Assembly: GCA_009746045.1 (NCBI GenBank)
Contig: RPFO01001678.1
Span: forward strand, 43,501-107,500
Length of the DNA: 64,000 nt
Origin: Mesostigma viride
Lineage: Eukaryota; Streptophyta; Mesostigmatophyceae; Mesostigmatales; Mesostigmataceae
Direction of reading: 5' to 3'
Part shown: one piece after another, positions 9,970-20,822 of the stretch
How the letters are laid out: each line of letters opens with the position of its first letter
How positions within the stretch are numbered: position 1 is the first letter of the stretch
Notes under the pieces: model-generated
What the model saw: only the letters and a program-made list of their open reading frames with translations
What the model was told of the DNA's origin: nothing
Database searches by the model: none
Position numbers and translations under genes: made by a program

Positions 9970-12064
9970 CCACATTGAGCTGCCACCGGTCGATGTCGTG
10001 TTGCCCAGTCAACTCACGGCGCAGTATGTGGAGCACGATGATCAGGCAACCTACGCGCCCGTCAACAAGGCAGGCGCCCCCATGCGAGCACTGCCCACCC
10101 TTGTCAGTTACCAAGGGTCCCAGGCTTATCGTGACCGGGGCAAGGGGCTTGTGTGGGAGCGTGCCACAGGTCTCTTGGTTCAGCCACCCGCGGGGTTTCG
10201 TGAACTAAGCATGGGCTTTGCCGAAGGTGCATCCGCCGCCCCAGGGCTCCTGGAGGTGGAGCGATGGTCGCTCATTGGCCAGGCCATGTCAGCCTGGCAG
10301 GTGGGGTACACCTTGCTAGCAGCGCAAGGTGTGCGGAGGGTGCAGCGGGTTGCACTTCCTGTCCATGCTGCGACTGCACAGGCGCAGAGTGACACTTCTC
10401 CACCCACCGGTGCTGCGCCGGCTGGTGTGCCTAAGGCGGAGCGTGCAGGCGGCAGGGGCCAAGGGTGGTCCTACACCTGGCGCCAGGTATGGTCAGTCAT
10501 CCTCATGACTGCGCTCCTCACCAGCTGTGTGTTCTCGGCGGCTCCGGCCTTTCAGTTCCTCGTGGCGAAGGCACACCGGCAGGTGGGAGAGCGAGGCATT
10601 ACGCCGGGAGCGGCGGCATACATGCTGTTTCAGTCGGCGGCCGTGCGCGGTCCCACGGTGGCTGTGCACAATGTCTCGAGCGCAAGCGACCCGGCAGCAA
10701 ACCATCAATGGAGCGTCTGTGAGCACCTCACAGCTGAGCAACGTGCGAAGCTGCTCAAGTGGCTGGAAGGTGCGCGCAACGCGTTTGCATTCAGCAGTCA
10801 AGAGCTGGGATGCTACAATGGTGGGCAGATGCGGGTCCCGCTGGACACCGATCAGCCACTGTTTCGCCGACAACACCGGCTGAGTCAAGCTGAGCTGGAG
10901 TTTGTGCAGCAACAATGCGAGGAGCTGGAGGCTGCTGGCATCATTCGGTCATCCACATCCAACTATGCGGCCGCGACCGTCGTGGCGCCCAAGAAGGATG
11001 CGGTGACAGGTGAATGGACTGGGATGCGCATGGCGACGGACCTGCGGCAACTCAACGCACACACCCCGATGGACAGGTACCCCATGCCGCGAGTGGACGA
11101 TGTGCTTGACCGGATATCGCCACGCGTGCAGTTCATCTCATCCCTAGACCTCCGCAGTGGGTTTCACCAAATCCAAGTGGCGGAGGGTGACCAACGCAAG
11201 CTCGCGTTCTGGGGGGGCCACCGACTCTATGAGTGGGTCAGGATGCCTTTCGGGCATAGGAATGCGAGTGCCATCTTTCAGCGTGCCATGGATCAAGTGT
11301 TGAATGGCATGCCATTCGCTGCGTGTTACATTGATGATGTGATCATCTTCAGTGAGACATTTGAGCAACACCTCCAGCACCTTGAGCAGGTGCGCATGGC
11401 ACTGGCGCGAGCCAACCTAAAGCTGCATCCCGAGAAGTGTCGGTTTGCGCAGCGGAGCCTCGACTTCCTCGGACACCAGATCATTCCTGGCGGCAGAACT
11501 CCACAAGCGGCCAAGGTGGAAGCGATCGTCAACGCGGCAACGCCCACGGATGTGGCGGGTGTGCGGGCTTACCTGGGGCTGGCGGGGTATTACCGAGGTT
11601 ATATCCCCAACTTCAGCACCAAGGTTAAGCCACTGACGGAGCTGTTGAAGAAAGGTGCAGTCTGGGCATGGGGTCCGGCGCAGCAACGCGCCATTGAGAC
11701 CATCAAGGCAGAGCTCACCTCAGCGCCGATACTCCGTCAGCCCAACTATGCCCAGCCATTTGTGCTATACACGGATTGGTCCAGGGTTGGACTTGGTGCT
11801 GTGTTGGCACAGAAGGACGTGCATGGCAAGGAACATGTGGTGGCGTATGCCAGCAGGAGCAACAACACGGCTGAGGCCAAGTACTCATCGTATGAGGGCG
11901 AGGCTCTGGCCGTGCATGGTGTGGGCCATCAAACATTTTCGGCCATACTTGTTCGGGCGTCAGTTCACGCTGGTCACCGACCATCAGCCACTGCAGTGGT
12001 TGATGACAAGTGCCAAGCTGACTGGCAAGCTGGCGCGCTGGGCCATGATTATTCAAGAATATAA
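9947..12064 (+). pseudogene. DNMT C-terminal part, linker, reverse transcriptase and start of RNase H
   Basis: The frame opens with the methyltransferase target-recognition end: MRALPTLVSYQGSQAYR, then FRELSMGFAEG (motif IX type) and RWSLIGQAMSAWQ (motif X). A linker with the hydrophobic stretch VWSVILMTALLTSCVF follows. Gypsy reverse transcriptase then covers about residues 315-515, with LDLRSGFHQIQVAEGD, MPFGHRNASAIFQ and the catalytic CYIDDVIIFS. The tether/RNase H start has VRAYLGLAGYYRGYIPN and LYTDWSRVGLGAVLAQ. The frame is lost near 11925 and RNase H continues in another phase. No aspartic protease motif is visible between methyltransferase and RT. Confidence 0.85.
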
Positions 12065-12563
12065 CATGACCATTGTACACCGCGCTGGGGTGGACCATTC
12101 CAATGCCGATGTCTTATCACGCTATGCTTTGGCAACGTCAGAGGACCGGACGGGGGCGCGAGCGCAGGGCGCGGAGGGACCACAGGGCTCAGTCGTCTTT
12201 GTCAACGCAGCCGGGCCATGCGATTCCGAGTCGCGATGGCTTTCCTGCAGTGATGCCGTGGCGGAGTTTGCGTGCTACGCCAATCCCGTACGGCCAGCGG
12301 CTTTCACGCCATCCCAGGGCGTGATATTTCTTCCTTTGGCTGAAGACACGCTTGCGCAGCCGGTGGATCCGGCGAGCATGGGCTGTGTGGTGCTGCATGC
12401 TGCCGCCAGTCACGCCATTGCGGTGGAGTGCTGCGCTGGGGACGTGTGGCTGGATGGGAGGGTTCTCGAGCGGGTGCAGGGTTTGTCGCCTCTCCAGCCC
12501 CTGCTGACTGGACACCGACGCAGAGGCAAGCCGAGCAAGAGCGCGTGGAGCGCCGGGCTGTGA
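11925..12563 (+). pseudogene. RNase H remainder of the DNMT-gypsy element
   Basis: Continues RNase H in a second phase with FTLVTDHQPLQWLM, LARWAMIIQEYNMTIVHRAG and HSNADVLSRYAL, the usual end of a Ty3/gypsy RNase H. A poorly conserved linker follows. The phase is lost again near 12500, where the integrase N-terminus starts in a third phase. The joins show a decayed copy rather than programmed shifts. Confidence 0.8.
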
Positions 12564-13978
12564 ATTATACCTGGGAGGGCAACCAGGTCTACAAGCTTGT
12601 GGGGCGCTGCAAGCTGGTCGTGCCGCCCCCTGACAAGCGTGCTGCCCTCGTTGCACATTACCATGAGCGGTTCGGGCACATGGGTGCAAACCGCACAGGT
12701 GCCATGGTGCGTGGGGTCTATTGGTGGGCGGGTATGAAGCATGCCATCGCACGGCAGGTAGCCAGTTGTGCTGAGTGTGCTCGCGCGAAAGCGCGTTTCA
12801 ACCTGAACCATCATGACAAGGAGCTCATGAGCTTGCCCATCCGGGGCTTGTTCTACCGGTGGCACGTCGACTTGTGTGGGCCCTTTGAGCTCAGCACTTC
12901 TGGCAACCGTTACGTCATGGTGTGTGTGGAATCGTTCAGCAAGTGGCTGGAACTGATTCCCCTACCCGACAAGCACGCCGCCACCACAGCCACCTACTTC
13001 CTGGATGTTATTGCTCGGTATGGGGCACCGGCGGAGGTGGTTTCAGACCAAGGCGGGGAATTTCGTGGGGAATTCCAAGAGCTATTGGATTCCTGCTCCA
13101 TCGATCATCGGCACACGTCGCGGGAGCACCCTCAGGCCAATGGACTGGCTGAGCGTTTGGTTCAGACAGTCAAACAGGCGCTGCGCAAATGGGCGTTGCA
13201 AGCAGCACGTGTGGCCACCTGGGATAGGGAACTACCCTGGATCGCCATGGGCTACCGGATGAGCCCACAAGAATCCCTCGCCCAGTTCTCCCCCTATTTT
13301 CTGCTCTTTGGTCGGGCACCATTGTTGCCCTCTGAGGTGCAGGAAGCTCACCCCCAGCCGATTCAATGGGATGACGCCAATGAGTGGCTGCGGGAGGTTG
13401 TGGCGCGCGCCGCCACATTTAAGAAGGTGATGCCCATCGCGATGAACAATCTGTTGATCGCGCAGCACCGCGACACACTGCGGTACGCCCAGCGACGGGG
13501 TGGCAAGTATATGGCCAGGCGGCTGCAGTTCCACCCCGGCCAGTATGTGTTTCTACGGACTCAACCCCAACACACGCTGGACGTCACGGCCGGGCCCACC
13601 ATCCTTCGCATTGTGGAGATTAAGCCTTCGGGGGTGGCCATCCTCGAAGGTGCGGATGGTAGTAAGACCACTGACAATGTGTCGAACCTGTCTCCTTGCT
13701 CCATGCCCCACCAGGCACGGAGCATCCAGCCGCACACCGCTAGGCGCATCCGCGATGCGCAGTGTCAAATTTGTCACCGGGTCGACCAGCCTGAGGTCAT
13801 GTTGCTGTGTGATCACTGCAACTGCGGCTGGCATCTTCACTGCCTTCAACCCCCTCTGTCTCAGGTACCTGAGGGTTCCTGGTTCTGCCCTGTGTGCATT
13901 GCTGCGGGGTTCACCACCCATGCGATTCAAGCAGCTACTGCCACTTTGTTGCTCGCTACCCAGCAAAGGACTTGGTAG
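12510..13978 (+). pseudogene. Integrase with C-terminal PHD finger
   Basis: An HHCC zinc-binding N-terminus is visible: HYHERFGHMG then CAECARAKA. The catalytic core has WHVDLCGPF (first Asp), SDQGGEFRGEF (second Asp) and HPQANGLAERL (Glu). A C-terminal region with MARRLQFHPGQYVFLRT is like the DNA-binding GPY/F zone. The last 70 residues form a PHD finger with the full C4-H-C3 pattern: CQIC, CDHC, GWHLHC and FCPVC. PHD fingers read histone H3 tails. In this position chromoviruses normally carry a chromodomain, so the PHD may steer integration to marked chromatin. The terminal stop is intact. Confidence 0.85.
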
Positions 13979-13981
13979 CGA

Positions 13982-14060
13982 GGGGGGGGAGAAAAGTGGG
14001 CAGCACTAGTGGGGTAAGGCTAGCATGTGGCCCATCGATCACTCATGCAGCCATACCTCA
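13982..14060 (+). promoter_or_regulatory. Polypurine tract and start of 3' LTR of the DNMT-gypsy element
   Basis: A run of G and A (13982-13996) just after the pol stop is followed by TGGGCAGCACTAG, a typical PPT/LTR junction. Fewer than about 100 bases of the LTR remain before copia gag sequence starts, so the LTR is truncated by the next element. Confidence 0.55.
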
Positions 14061-14129
14061 TGAGGGCCAACGAGGTCGTGGGCTACTGTCAGTGCAGGGA
14101 GTTTGGCACGAGTACGCGACAGGGGGGGT

Positions 14130-14760
14130 GTTGGCAGACAATGATTTTGCCGCTGCGCTGAAAGGTGGTTTACCTGATGCGTATAGGCCTGCCCTCGTTT
14201 CAACCAGGTTCGATGAGGACATGTCGCTGCTGGAGGTGAAGAAGGCCATGCTTGAAGCAGATGACCTGCTTGTGGGGACGCGCTCCACCACCATGGTCAA
14301 GCCTGAGCCAGCAGCTGCCCAAGGCCAAGCATACAGCACAGGCCAACCAACCAAGCCGGGGAGGCCGACTTGCACATTCTGCGGAAAGGAAGGACATGCA
14401 GAGGAGACGTGCTATACCAAGTACCCACATCTCAGCAGGAAGAAGGGCCAGCAGAGGCCAAAGCGCAAGAACCAGAAGAAGAAGCAGGCTGCGACAGCGA
14501 ACAACACGGTGGAGGCTCCTGAGCTTCCCGTGGACTACGCGTTTGCAACTACGCGCCTAGTGCCGGGCGTACCTTTCTGGATTCTGGACTCTGCTGCATC
14601 CAGCCACATGAGCCCTGAGGAGGCTGACTTTATCAAGGTTCAGCCAACCGGCAACCTGGCCATCCAGGGCTCCGGAGGCCGGCTGAAGGCTGTGGGGACG
14701 GGGACGCTCAAGCTACGAGTCGCCAACAAGGTGCATGGTGCATCTGCCTCATGCTCTGCA
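14130..14760 (+). pseudogene. copia gag C-terminus and protease start
   Basis: Gag is recognised by DFAAALKGGLPDAY and the knuckle CTFCGKEGHAEETC (CX2CX4HX4C, nucleic-acid binding). It is followed by a Lys/Gln-rich linker and the protease active site WILDSAASSHM, with DSA in place of DTG as is common in copia. The protease continues as IQGSGGRLKAVGTG, then the frame fails near 14740. It would cleave the polyprotein in intact relatives. Confidence 0.8.
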
Positions 14761-16320
14761 CGTGCCCTCTCTGGGTGCAAGGCTTCTTTCCGTGGCCCAG
14801 CTACATCAGAAGGGACACGAGGTGAACCTACTGCAGGGCGTGGCATGCTTTGCGGGCAGCAAGGTACCTATCAAGGTGCAGAACAACGTCTACGGTTTGC
14901 AAGAATCACAGACTGTGACTACCCCTGCTGCCCACCACACCACAGACAACCCTGCTGCACTATTGTGGAACTGGCGACTTGGACATGCAGGTGCTGAGCG
15001 CATTCGCAAGCTGGCGGCCATACCTGCATCGAACATTACCATGCGGGCTCCAGGTGCGCCAGGCTGCCCGTCGTGCCCTGCTGGCATGATTAGGCGACGC
15101 TCCTTCGCTGCTGGGCAACCACGCTCGACCGTGCCTCGTGCCAAGCTGCATGGGGACATGATTCATGAGGCCGATGCAGCCATCACTGGGCGGTTCCCAG
15201 TACATTCTGGGCATCACTGACGACGCTACAAGGTGGCGTTGGTCTTTTCCTATGCGCCAGAAGAGTGAGGTGCACTTCGACCGACTGCTGTCAAGGGATA
15301 TCAGGCCCTACTACGACGGTTCTGTGCTTCTAAGGACCGACAATGACGCAGTATTTCTTTCCGAGGACTTCCGCTCCCTCTGTGCTCGCCATCGAGTTCA
15401 CCAAGAATTTTCCAGCCCCTACTGTCCGCAGCAAAACGGAGTTGCGGAACGCATGTGGGGTTTGGCGATGGGAATGACACTGTGCATGCTGCACTATGCT
15501 ACCCTGCCCAATTAAGACTTTCTGGGCCCTAGCTTTTGCGTGTGCTGTCTACCTGCTCAATCGGCTGCCATGCGAGGCCAATGCAGACTCTGCTAGCCCT
15601 CATCGCCTTTTTCAAGGCGTTGATGCCGACCTGTCGCACTTGCGCATTTTCGGCTGCCCTGCCTACTTTCGTGTAGAAGGGCCACGTGGCAAGCTGGAGG
15701 ACAAAGCCCAGGCTGGAATCTTTGTGGGCTATGACTTGGAGTTGCCTGCTTACCTGATTCTCCGCCCAGGCTCACGTGACGTTATTCGCAGGCTCCATGT
15801 GTCATTCGATGAGACTTGGCGAGCGAATTCTGCTCCCCTGCACGTCGCGAGTCCAGATGTCAACTTCCAGCTGCCGGCACCTGAGTCTGCCTCGGAATCT
15901 GGCGTGGCGCTGGTACCTTCGCCTGCACCCACTGAGCCTGAAGTGCTGCCGCCTGTCACTGCTGTGCCTGACTCGGTACCTGATGGTCCGGTCGCCAGGG
16001 CCAAGGCTCGCCAACAGCTGGGCACTGTCACCGGTGCAGACGGCAGTGGCAACGCTGAGCATCCTGGTCCGGGTGCTGCTCCTGACTCTGCAATTTCTGA
16101 CGCGGTGCCGGACGCCGGCAACCAAGTTGCGCCAGGAGTTCCTGCGCCCTCGCCTGCGCCTGCGCCTCAAATTTCGAGTGCAACGGCTTTGCAGCAAGCC
16201 ATCCACGCACTGCAGCGACCTTCATCTTCAGCGCCCAGCAACCAGGCAGGGGCGGATTCGGTGATAGCTGCTGCAACGATTGAGGAAAATGTTGGCGATC
16301 GATGGCTACTGTCCCTCTAG
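14735..16320 (+). pseudogene. copia pre-integrase and integrase in three phases
   Basis: Gag-pre-integrase: LLWNWRLGHAGAERIRKLA and CPSC. Integrase core: ILGITDDATRW (Asp), LLRTDNDAVFLSEDF (Asp) and YCPQQNGVAERMWG (Glu), the copia DDE signature. After a TAA at 15513-15515 the integrase tail continues in another phase with FWALAFACAVYLLNRLPC and HLRIFGCPAYFRVEG, followed by a Pro/Ala/Ser-rich linker up to TAG at 16318-16320. No single frame spans it, so it is a pseudogene. Confidence 0.8.
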
Positions 16321-16379
16321 TGACACATATGGCGCCTATGGTTGGACCTCCTTTTCTCAACGTCTTGCTTCTCCTAAGT

Positions 16380-17566
16380 GGGCCCGTTTTTGCCCAAATT
16401 ACGCTGCTATTCGTGATGTGGTCGAGGATGTATATGCCACTAGTGTCGACCTGGACGTCCCTAAGTCTTGGCAACAAGCTCGTTCTCTTCCTGCGTGGCA
16501 GTCCGCCATGGATAGCGAGATGGCTTCTATTCGTTCTCACAAGGTTTTTTCTTTGGTGAGTAGGTCATCTCTTCCTCGTGGCACTTCGGCCCTTCCTTCC
16601 CGTTGGGTGTATGCACGCAAGTCGGATGGACGTGCGAAAGCACGTTTTGTATGCAAGGGCTATGCCCAGCGTGAGGGTGTTGATTTTCAGGACATCTTTA
16701 GCCCCACTGTTCGTTCCTCCACAGTGCGTTTGGCTCTTGCTTTTGCAGTCACGCATGGCTATACTCTGCATCAATTAGACGTCCGCACTGCGTTCTTGTA
16801 TGCTCCTTTAGAGGAGGATGTCTATGTACGTCCACCCCTGGGCTATGAGGAGTATGACGCCTCTGGCGAGCTTCTTGTATGGAAGCTTCATCGCAGCCTG
16901 TATGGCACACGTCAGGCTCCGCGCAATTGGCATCGCACCTTCCGTTCTCATCTCGTGTCGGATGGTGCAGTGCCTAGCGCTACAGACACATGTCTTTACC
17001 TTTATCCCAGTGCTAGGGGCTTTGTGTTTGTACATGTTGATGACATGATCGTTGCCAGCCCCTCTGCCCCTTGGGTAGCAGCCTGGGTTTCTCGCCTTGG
17101 TACACGTTTTCAGCTGTCAGAATCGGACCACCCTTCCTTGTTTCTAGGTGTGTGTCTTTCTATTGACAGCGTCACCCGTTCCCTTGCCCTGCACCAGTCT
17201 CCCTACATCATAGAAATTGCTGCCCGCTTTGGGCTAGGTGAGAGTCGTGGTGTTCCCACCCCGGTTGTCCCGGGTGCCGTGTTGAGCGAGGGGGGACAGT
17301 GTGACCAATCGCAACGGGAGGTGTTCCAGCAAATAGTGGGGGCGCTCATCTACGTCACCACATGGACGCGGCCAGACGTGGCATTCGGTGTCAACCGCCT
17401 AGCGCAACAGATGCAATCACCCACGCTAGGTGACATGCAGGCTGCCAAGCGGGTCATCCGCTACCTGCTGGCAACCCACGGCCTCGGTCTCCGCTTCACT
17501 GGCGGGAGGCACTTCCGCGACCACGCTTCGAGCTGCTTCGAGGACGGCTCCTGCATTCCTGTGTGA
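16380..17566 (+). pseudogene. copia reverse transcriptase
   Basis: A long clean frame includes WQSAMDSEMASIRSHKVF, ARFVCKGYAQREGVDFQDIF, LHQLDVRTAFLYAPLEEDVY, RQAPRNWHRTF and the catalytic FVHVDDMIVAS. It ends with VGALIYVTTWTRPDVAFGVN and RVIRYLLATHGLGL. This is a standard Ty1/copia RT and tether region. RNase H is cut off a few residues later by TGA at 17564-17566. Confidence 0.85.
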
Positions 17567-17605
17567 CTTGAGCTGCTAGTGAGCACGTCATTGGACTAAG
17601 GGGGG

Positions 17606-18066
17606 TGTCTGGATATTAGTGTATCCACCTGCCCTGCCCACATTGTGCTTGTATATAGTCAGCTTGATAGAGATTCAATAGCTGGACTTGTAGCACTTTT
17701 TCCTACTCGATTTGGAATACGAATGGCTGAGATACGGCCTTCCAAAGTTATATGCACTATGGTCTTGCCAAGTAGACGATTGTGTCAGCATATCACGTGA
17801 CAATGGTGCTGACAACTGGCATGCCAACTGGCCTGAACATGTTGCTAGTTCATGAGGTAGATTCATGGTACAGTGACTACTGTTGTGTCAGATCTTACGT
17901 CAGTGTTTCTTGATTCCTGACAAGGATTCTAGATACTTTATTCCATGGACATGTGGCGAATGCCTAGAGCACAATGCTTAGTTTATTGACAGATGGCAGT
18001 TCCATATGATGGTTATTTGCATGTTGACAGATGGCAATCATTCCTTATGTTGTATTTCAGCAAATG
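17606..18066 (+). repeat. Left part of the copia 3' LTR, split by another element
   Basis: Begins TGTCTGGATATTAG directly after the purine tract AAGGGGG. It contains no long frame. It stops at the insertion point of the 4.5 kb LTR element, whose target duplication AAATG is at 18062-18066, and presumably resumes at 22579. The right part has a TATA-like CTATATAA at 22673-22680, as expected for an LTR promoter. Confidence 0.6.
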
Positions 18067-18874
18067 TGTTTGAATTGGGAGAGGAGACTAATGGGTTTTA
18101 CACAATGCCTTGTGCTTGGCCTTGCTACCCACACACCTTGCAGGTGCTGAAAGAAAGAGAGGTTGAAGACAATTTACGTGGAAGAATAAATGGCTTTATT
18201 AGAATATAATAGTTGGAGAAGAGCTTGAATGGAGGTTGAATGGAGGTACCTGCCCTTAGGGGGCAGTTTCCTTTTATACCTTTTTGGCTAGGAAGGATGA
18301 CATCAGCAATGACATCATCACAGAAGCTTGTAGAAACATCCTAGCATATTCCTAGCATATTCCCAGCATATTCTCAGTATATTCCAGGAATATTCCTGGC
18401 ATATTCTTAGAACATTCCTAGAACATTCTAGACATGATCCAATGAGCTGGCATAATAGCTAGATGCCAAGTGTCTACGTAATAATGTGCCACATAACATG
18501 ATTAATAAAGTGACACATCTCTTCTCCTTGGAGTGACAAGTGTCATGCAATGAGTCTACCCACTTGTCATCATGTAAGTGATAACATGTGTCATCATGAG
18601 CTGCCAACACTTGTCAGCTCATGGACCAAACACTTGTCCAATAGGCCATAGCACCACTTGTCAATCAAATACGTGATGCTACTAGGCTGACTCAGGTTAC
18701 AAGTCATCCATGTCCAAGTATAGGACTATGGCACATGAATATTGATCAGCTCATTGAGCCCAATTCATCTAGCTTATCAAAGCTATCAAATTCCCAGTCC
18801 ATATGGAATAAATCCAACAAGAAATAAATCAGGCTGGGATATATTGTGGCCAGGTGGATATAATATCCCTAACA
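18067..18874 (-). repeat. 3' LTR of the non-autonomous element
   Basis: 808 bases, matching 21764-22573 with only a few differences (for example TTTTTGG versus TTTTAGG near 18285, and a 2-base indel near 18440). It contains a run of related 'CATATTCC/TAGCATATTC' phrases around 18350-18430 and repeated 'CACTTGTCA' words. Confidence 0.93.
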
Positions 18875-20268
18875 CCCCCCTTAGCCACATGGGCACAAAG
18901 CAAAAGATGACTGGGTAGGTGGAATCTCAACACCCCCCTTAACCACATGCTCGTAGCATGCCGTCCAGTTGCTAGCATGGTGCAACTGAAAATGAAGATG
19001 CCGTCCTCGTGAAACGCTTGAAGCTCCAACATGCGGTCATGAGCCGCACTACCGCCACTGATCCCCCCCGGCAACGCGAATGAGTGTCCAACCATAGCAG
19101 CGACGCACTAGCTGCCCATCCTGGATGGCTGATACCCAACCCTTAGTTGGAAAAAGTGCTCTAGATGCTACATTCCCCCCTCACTCAAAGCGGCTGCCCA
19201 TGGACACAATAGGGGCACACGGTCCCACACATATAATACGGCAACACATGCCAACAAAGAAGGTCCCTATGAGCTAACCCAAACGGTATAGAGGTAGGGT
19301 AACGGCAACAACACGTGCTGTACACACACGGAGCAACATAACATACGCCATCTCACAAAATAAATGACACCAACATCACGTTTTACGCCAAATAAACGGG
19401 GTGAGCAAACAAACATGGCAACAAATGCCACACAAACAACGTACAATACAACCTTCAACACAAAACGCAGTGGCCATAACAGATAAACGCGCTTCATAGC
19501 AAAGAAAACAGGACGTGCAAAACATTACCGCCACAAAGGCGAACACAGGTAACGATTACTTCGTCACGATTCACAAATCAATGCCCGAGAGTAAACACAT
19601 ACGTCCGACATTACAGGCTATGCCGAAATGCACAGCCGAATTCGACACAAAGGACGTAAGCATTTGCATACAAGCAATGCTCTCAGCACAAAACAAAATA
19701 ACACACGCGTCACAGGCACTTTAACTTACGAAAACAAGTCGTAGACGACGATACAACGGCGCTTCACTACGCCGCAGACCAGTGCCACAAATAGCGTGCA
19801 AAAACTCTGGATATACACTCCAGGTACGTAGAAAACGTCTCGTGGGAACAATACCAAAATGCGTGGGCCATTGCCACTGAACGCATGGCAAAATAAACAC
19901 ATAATTGCTGGAAGAACACAAAGAAAGAACCAGAACACGCACGCTTACGGCGCCTCACAATTTCCAGCAAACACGACACAAAAGTCGACATACAAGTTCA
20001 TTTCCCACAGACAAAACATTAGGGCAACCTTGAGGAGTGGGGTCTGTGCATCCTGGGCGACAATTTCCAAGGGTCGTTGCAGCTAGCGCAGTTGCAAATG
20101 CCATGGCCTGGCCGAACACCGTAAACTGACCGACGTGATACCTTGGCAGCATTTTGCACCTGAGTTGACCGTTGGTGCTTGACAGCACTTTGGCTGACAG
20201 GTCGCTGTCCACGTCGTTGTCGGCTCGCTCGAGGCCTCGCGCCAGCACCGGACTTGGCAGTCCAGGAC
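18875..20268. other. Non-coding internal part of the non-autonomous LTR element
   Basis: Between the polypurine tract and the internal ORF. The part from 19140 to 20020 is AC-rich with no convincing reading frame on either strand. 18880-19140 repeats 'CACCCCCCTTA(G/A)CCACATG' twice (near 18872 and 18930). It looks like filler that replaced pol. Confidence 0.6.
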
Positions 20269-20703
20269 TTAAAAATTTGGCAGCTTGGTCGATTTCGCCC
20301 TCGCGTCACGAATTTGTTCCCCCTCAGTTAGGCTGGCAGCGTTCGAGCGCCGCGCCTTTGGTCTGGTCGCCGGACTTTGGTTACTAGCACCAGTATCACC
20401 TGGTATGCTGGCGGCGACAACGCGCTCCGCCTGCACTGGGCTGTTCTGGACCGCAGTTTCTGGAAGTACTTCAGCGTCTGACACGGACTTCTCCATTGCG
20501 CTGGAAACTTCTCGAATTGGCGTGAACTTCCACTGGGCCGGCGCAGAGTATAAAAAGCCACGCAGTGTGCGAGTAATGCCCAGTAGGCCGCCCCCGATCC
20601 CGCATACACGGGCAAGCATGGCCAGTATGACCGTTAGGCCCACGGCCAGCCACTCCGCCGCGTGTCCCGAGGCACGTGAGATGCTGCGCTCGCTGCTCGC
20701 CAT
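20269..20703 (-). CDS. Captured or novel ORF with a hydrophobic segment
   Basis: A minus-strand frame of about 144 codons starts at an ATG (MASSERSISRASG). It has one strongly hydrophobic stretch, WLAVGLTVILAMLARVCG followed by GGGLLGITRTLRGFLY, predicted to span a membrane, and a hydrophilic Ala/Ser/Lys tail ending KLPNF. It does not resemble gag, protease, integrase or RT. Its position, where pol should be, suggests a captured host segment or an accessory membrane protein. It overlaps in phase with the upstream remnant NNTYFLPARG of the pre-integrase region. Confidence 0.45.
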   Translation of the reverse strand: MASSERSISRASGHAAEWLAVGLTVILAMLARVCGIGGGLLGITRTLRGFLYSAPAQWKFTPIREVSSAMEKSVSDAEVLPETAVQNSPVQAERVVAASIPGDTGASNQSPATRPKARRSNAASLTEGEQIRDARAKSTKLPNF

Positions 20704-20822
20704 TTTCTGCCCTTGACAGGCAGCGTCGTTCTTGAAGCTCGTCGCCGAAGATTTCAGCTCTGGGATGGCGTCCATCGCTGCGTCCGCACCGCGCGCGGGC
20801 AAAAAGTAGGTGTTGTTCCTCG

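Larger units (their letters stand above)
9562..13996 (+). mobile_element. Ty3/gypsy retroelement fused to DNA methyltransferase and PHD finger (5'-truncated)
   Basis: One polyprotein read on + in the order C5-cytosine DNA methyltransferase (9562-10360), linker with a hydrophobic segment, reverse transcriptase (about 10890-11480), RNase H (11750-12130), integrase (12620-13400) and PHD finger (13763-13905). It ends with a TAG at 13976-13978, then a purine-rich tract GGGGGGGAGAAAAG and TGGGCAGC, the probable start of the 3' LTR at 13997. Gag, protease and the 5' LTR are missing, and the frame breaks near 9947-9969, 11925 and 12500, so this copy is dead. Fusion of methyltransferases to retroelements is published for charophytes and dinoflagellates (de Mendoza and colleagues, 2018); the PHD partner is the added point here. 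Confidence 0.85.
14100..17566 (+). mobile_element. Decayed Ty1/copia element, canonical order, 5' LTR lost
   Basis: On + the order is gag end, aspartic protease, gag-pre-integrase, integrase, reverse transcriptase, with at least four phase changes or stops (near 14735, 15170, 15513, 16290). RNase H is mostly deleted: the frame ends near 17566 after RFTGGRHF. A purine tract AAGGGGG and TGTCTGGATATTAG at 17606 mark the 3' LTR. The gag N-terminus and 5' LTR are missing, consistent with insertion into or recombination with the DNMT-gypsy LTR. Confidence 0.85.
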
